The notes beneath the pieces are model-generated. The model ran no database searches and was not told the origin of the DNA. It saw only the letters and a program-made list of their open reading frames with translations. A stretch of 64,000 bases of DNA from Sphingopyxis sp. TUF1 (lineage in GTDB: Bacteria > Pseudomonadota > Alphaproteobacteria > Sphingomonadales > Sphingomonadaceae). The stretch covers positions 1,116,001 to 1,180,000 of the forward strand of contig NZ_CP144683.1 in the NCBI RefSeq assembly GCF_036687315.1, read 5' to 3'. Positions 61,308 to 64,000 of the stretch are shown here, in pieces. Every line of letters starts with the position of its first letter. Position 1 is the first letter of the stretch. The translations under genes were made by a program, and so were the position numbers.

Positions 61308-61427
61308 CCCGCTTTCGCATCATTTGGCCGCATAAATAATTCCCTTCGTCGCCAGCAGAAAAATTGGGCTGGTGCAAAATCCCGAATCACGGCAGCAGCT
61401 TCTCAACTTAATGAGTTGGGAAATTAT

Positions 61428-62195
61428 ATGATCGATCCCGCCACTATCGACGTCGCTGCGCTGTTGCCGTTCATCCTGATCGGCTTTGCCGCGCAGCTGG
61501 TCGACGGCGCGCTCGGCATGGCGTTCGGCGTCATCTGCAACACTTTGCTCGTCGCCGTACTCGGCGTCCCGCCCGCCACGGCTTCGGCGCGCATCCATGT
61601 CGTCGAGATTTTCACCACCGGTGCATCGGGGCTCAGTCATTTATTCCATCGCAACATCGACTGGCCGCTTTTCTTCCGCCTGCTCCTTCCCGGTGTGCTC
61701 GGCGGCGTCGCGGGCGCCTATGTGCTGACGTCGCTGCACGCCGAGGTCGTGAAACCGTTCGTGCTCGGCTATCTGGTGCTGATCGGTATCTGGCTGCTCG
61801 TGCGCGGCCTTCTCTATCCGCCGAAAATCTCAAAGCCCAAAGTCGTCGCGCCCCTCGCGGTTGTTGGCGGCTTTCTTGATGCCGCGGGCGGCGGCGGCTG
61901 GGGTCCGGTCGTTACATCGAACCTTCTGGTTCAGGGCGGCGAGCCGCGCAAGATCATCGGCACGGTGAACAGCGTCGAATTTTTCCTCGCCGTCGCGGTC
62001 TCGATCGCTTTTATCTGGCATTTGGGCTTCGACGAAATTCTCGGCCCAACGCTGGGACTGATCATCGGCGGCGTCGCTGCGGCGCCGCTGGGCGCCTATA
62101 TGGCCAAGCGCTTTTCGCCCAAGCTGATGCTCGTGATGGTCGGCGTCGTGCTGACCGCGACGAGCGCATTCGGGCTGTACCGGGCGCTGGTTTGA
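61428..62195 (+). CDS. TSUP (TauE/SafE) family membrane transporter
   Basis: 255 residues from ATG 61428. Seven to eight membrane helices with the two TSUP repeats: GFAAQLVDGALGMAFGVICN and GGFLDAAGGGGWGPVVTSNL, each with the QxxDxxxGMxxG-like signature. The family exports or imports sulfite, sulfonates or other organic anions. No neighbour fixes the substrate. Confidence 0.9.
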   Translation: MIDPATIDVAALLPFILIGFAAQLVDGALGMAFGVICNTLLVAVLGVPPATASARIHVVEIFTTGASGLSHLFHRNIDWPLFFRLLLPGVLGGVAGAYVLTSLHAEVVKPFVLGYLVLIGIWLLVRGLLYPPKISKPKVVAPLAVVGGFLDAAGGGGWGPVVTSNLLVQGGEPRKIIGTVNSVEFFLAVAVSIAFIWHLGFDEILGPTLGLIIGGVAAAPLGAYMAKRFSPKLMLVMVGVVLTATSAFGLYRALV

Positions 62196-62224
62196 TTGAG
62201 CGGCAGAGTGCGACCGGAACTAAT

Positions 62225-62314
62225 CGTCGCCCCCGCGAAGGCGGGGGCCGCTGTCGGTTTACGCAGCGACGCAGGAAAAGGCCGACGGCGGCCCCCGCCT
62301 TCGCGGGGGCGACG
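62225..62314 (+). repeat. Dispersed palindromic element, family R3 (intergenic copy)
   Basis: CGTCGCCCCCGCGAAGGCGG at the left and CCGCCTTCGCGGGGGCGACG at the right are fully complementary. The 90 bases match the element inside lnt (28367-28457) with about 15 differences. It lies between convergent genes. Confidence 0.92.
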
Positions 62315-62353
62315 GTTTATTGGAAGGGCCGTTCCCACCCCAACCCCCGCTTA

Positions 62354-62905
62354 TCAATTCGCCGGCTTGGTCTCGTCGATCTTGTCGACCCATTCGGGAT
62401 AAAAGCTCGGTTCGCGTGCCGACCAGCCCGGCGCCGTGGCGGCGGCTTCGCTGATCGACTGGAGCAGCGTCTTGCGCTTGTCGGGGTGCAGGTGCGGCAG
62501 CGACGCGGCGGCGCAGAAGGCGCCGGGAAGCCACGGCCGCGCATGCGCGCCGAGCAGCCGTTCGTAGAGGAAGCGGTAGGAGGCGAAGCTGGGCAAACGG
62601 TCCTGCCCGAGGTCGAACGCCGATACCGCGACGAGCGGCGCCATAAAGCCTTCGAGCGAATCGAGACCGCTGTCGTCGGGGATGTGCTCGCGGATTTCGC
62701 CGATCCGCTGATAAACGCGCGCCTGCACGCGGATCGCGGTTTCTTCCACCATGTCGCGCGACCAGCGGGCGATGGCGTCCTCGCGTTCGAGCCCGATGTC
62801 GAGCGACCGGCGGATATACCGCTGCGTTCCTGCGGGAAAGCCCGCAAATTCCTTGATTTCCGAAAGGGACAGGTCGCCTGCGGCCGGTCCTGATCGCGTC
62901 ACCAT
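62354..62905 (-). CDS. Conserved hypothetical protein
   Basis: 183 residues from ATG 62905 (GGGAGC upstream; open frame extends further but reads as shadow). Mainly helical (LSLSEIKEFAGFPAGTQRYI, MVEETAIRVQARVYQRIGEI) with no signal peptide or membrane segment. I recognise no domain. Convergent with the TSUP gene. Confidence 0.7.
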   Translation of the reverse strand: MVTRSGPAAGDLSLSEIKEFAGFPAGTQRYIRRSLDIGLEREDAIARWSRDMVEETAIRVQARVYQRIGEIREHIPDDSGLDSLEGFMAPLVAVSAFDLGQDRLPSFASYRFLYERLLGAHARPWLPGAFCAAASLPHLHPDKRKTLLQSISEAAATAPGWSAREPSFYPEWVDKIDETKPAN

Positions 62906-63094
62906 GGTAATGCTCCCGCACGGCGCCCGGGGAGCCATCCCCCCGGAGGCCTGCATCCAACAGTCTGCCACCAAAATGGTTAGTGGCAAGTTAACCATCG
63001 CGTTGGCTGGCGTTCAGCAAATGTCGGGGCGTTGCGCGGCGTCGCGACCAGGCGTAATCCTCATGCCCTGAAACCATAAGACACGAGAGGCGCC

Positions 63095-64000
63095 ATGTCG
63101 CATTCACCGCAGCCGGTCCTGTCCGCAACCGGCCTTTTCACCCCCGCCGAACGCATCTCCAACGAAGAACTTGTCGCCAGTTTTAATCAATATGTTGCGT
63201 CGCACAACAGGGAAAATGCAGCCGCAATTGCCGCGGGCGCGATGGAGGCGCTAACCGAATCGAGCGTCGAATTCATCGAAAAGGCGAGCGGCATCGGATC
63301 GCGCTACGTCGTCGACAAGGCGGGAATCCTCGACCCCGCGCACATGGCGCCGCGCCTGCCCGAACGCAGCAACGACGAGATGTCGATCATGGCTGAAATC
63401 GGCGTCAGTGCGGCAAAGGACGCGCTTGCGCGTGCGGGCCGCGTTGCGGGCGAGGTCGATGCGGTGCTTTGCGCGGCATCGAACATGCAGCGCGCCTATC
63501 CGGCGATGGCGGTCGAAATCCAGGCCGCGCTCGGCATCGACGGCTTTGGTTTCGACATGAATGTCGCCTGCTCGTCGGCGACATTCGGCATCCAGACCGC
63601 CGCCGACTATATCCGCGCGGGCCACGCCCGAAGCGTGCTCGTCGTGAACCCCGAAATCTGTTCGGGCCACCTCAACTGGCGCGACCGCGACAGCCATTTC
63701 ATTTTCGGCGACGTCGCCACCGCGATCCTTGTCGAGGACAAGGCGATTGCGCCCGATGGCCATTGGGACATCCTCGGCACGAAGCTGAAAACCGTCTTTT
63801 CGAACAATATCCGCAACAATTTCGGCTTTTTGAACCGCACGCACGGCGGCATCGACCAGTCGGGGCCCAAGACCGACAAGCTCTTCGTCCAGGAAGGGCG
63901 CAAGGTGTTCAAGGAAGTCGTGCCGATGGTCGCCAGCATGATCGTCGAGGAGATGGAGAAACTGGGGCTGGCGGGCAGCGACATGCGGCGGCTGTGGCTG
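63095..64000 (+). CDS. Beta-ketoacyl-ACP synthase III (FabH-like), cut by window edge
   Basis: 302 codons are visible from ATG 63095 (GAGAGG upstream); the gene runs off the right edge. FabH-type thiolase fold with the nucleophile Cys159 in [13 protein letters not shown], preceded by [17 protein letters not shown]. The Cys lies about 45 residues later than in E. coli FabH (112) because of an insert at about 25-70 ([20 protein letters not shown]), so it belongs to a longer FabH-like subgroup. It should condense an acyl-CoA with malonyl-ACP; the His and Asn partners, if present, are beyond the edge. Confidence 0.88.
   Translation, partial: MSHSPQPVLSATGLFTPAERISNEELVASFNQYVASHNRENAAAIAAGAMEALTESSVEFIEKASGIGSRYVVDKAGILDPAHMAPRLPERSNDEMSIMAEIGVSAAKDALARAGRVAGEVDAVLCAASNMQRAYPAMAVEIQAALGIDGFGFDMNVACSSATFGIQTAADYIRAGHARSVLVVNPEICSGHLNWRDRDSHFIFGDVATAILVEDKAIAPDGHWDILGTKLKTVFSNNIRNNFGFLNRTHGGIDQSGPKTDKLFVQEGRKVFKEVVPMVASMIVEEMEKLGLAGSDMRRLWL

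Overview
The window is GC-rich chromosomal DNA, most likely from an alphaproteobacterium of the order Sphingomonadales (Sphingopyxis or a close relative). The reasons are the gene families present (bactofilin next to an M23 peptidase, PGPGW membrane protein, bL21 with a long Ala/Lys tail, many GST, VOC and DUF1428 genes, a TonB-dependent receptor with an EIVVTA box), frequent GTG and TTG starts, and short dispersed palindromic repeats between genes. No tRNA, rRNA, insertion sequence, integrase or CRISPR array was seen.

Layout. 1-4.6 kb: envelope and signalling genes (M23 peptidase, bactofilin, membrane diguanylate cyclase, DUF1905, ComM/YifB). 4.75-11.3 kb: a TetR regulator with a clear promoter-operator, followed by a run of small detoxification-type genes (SnoaL-like, VOC, DUF4287, two GSTs, a doubled DUF1428, GFA-like, DUF6958-like, two more VOC). 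11.4-16.3 kb: a ClpP-like secreted protein, an entericidin-like lipoprotein, then the conserved block rpmH-rnpA-yidD-yidC-yihA. 16.4-19.7 kb: GST, GNAT, rpmA/rplU, a lipoprotein. 19.9-24.2 kb: a phage-shock (Psp) locus with pspF diverging from a sigma-54 promoter and a small exported-peptide gene, then pspA, pspB, pspC and five further small proteins that repeat the PspB plan (membrane helix plus coiled coil). 24.4-31.7 kb: sufE, an M20 peptidase, an SPFH protein with an Arc-type regulator, lnt, metK and trmB.

31.9-59.6 kb is an accessory catabolic island. Module A (32-41 kb): L-serine dehydratase, OprB-type porin, periplasmic N-acyl-D-amino-acid deacylase, dicarboxylate/amino-acid symporter, and two zinc/PLP D-amino-acid dehydratase-type enzymes around a LysR regulator. 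Module B (41-50 kb): TonB receptor, Tat-exported molybdenum oxidoreductase with a cytochrome b partner, Tat-exported amidohydrolase and two exported S12 serine hydrolases, diverging from a second LysR. Module C (51-59.5 kb): threonine-synthase-like PLP enzyme, exported S33 peptidase, two ornithine-cyclodeaminase family proteins, a PepSY membrane protein with two small membrane partners, and an exported M20 peptidase. Together these suggest outer-membrane import of an acylated or D-residue-containing peptide, its hydrolysis in the periplasm, and deamination of D-Ser/D-Thr, L-Ser/Thr and ornithine-like products in the cytoplasm. A hydroxamate or peptide siderophore is one candidate substrate. 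That reading is inference; the gene identities are much firmer than the substrate.

59.6-64 kb returns to ordinary chromosome: a small secreted protein divergent from a LysR gene, a TSUP transporter, an unknown conserved protein, and a FabH-like ketoacyl synthase running off the right edge. A 90-bp palindromic repeat at 62.2 kb also occurs in frame inside lnt.
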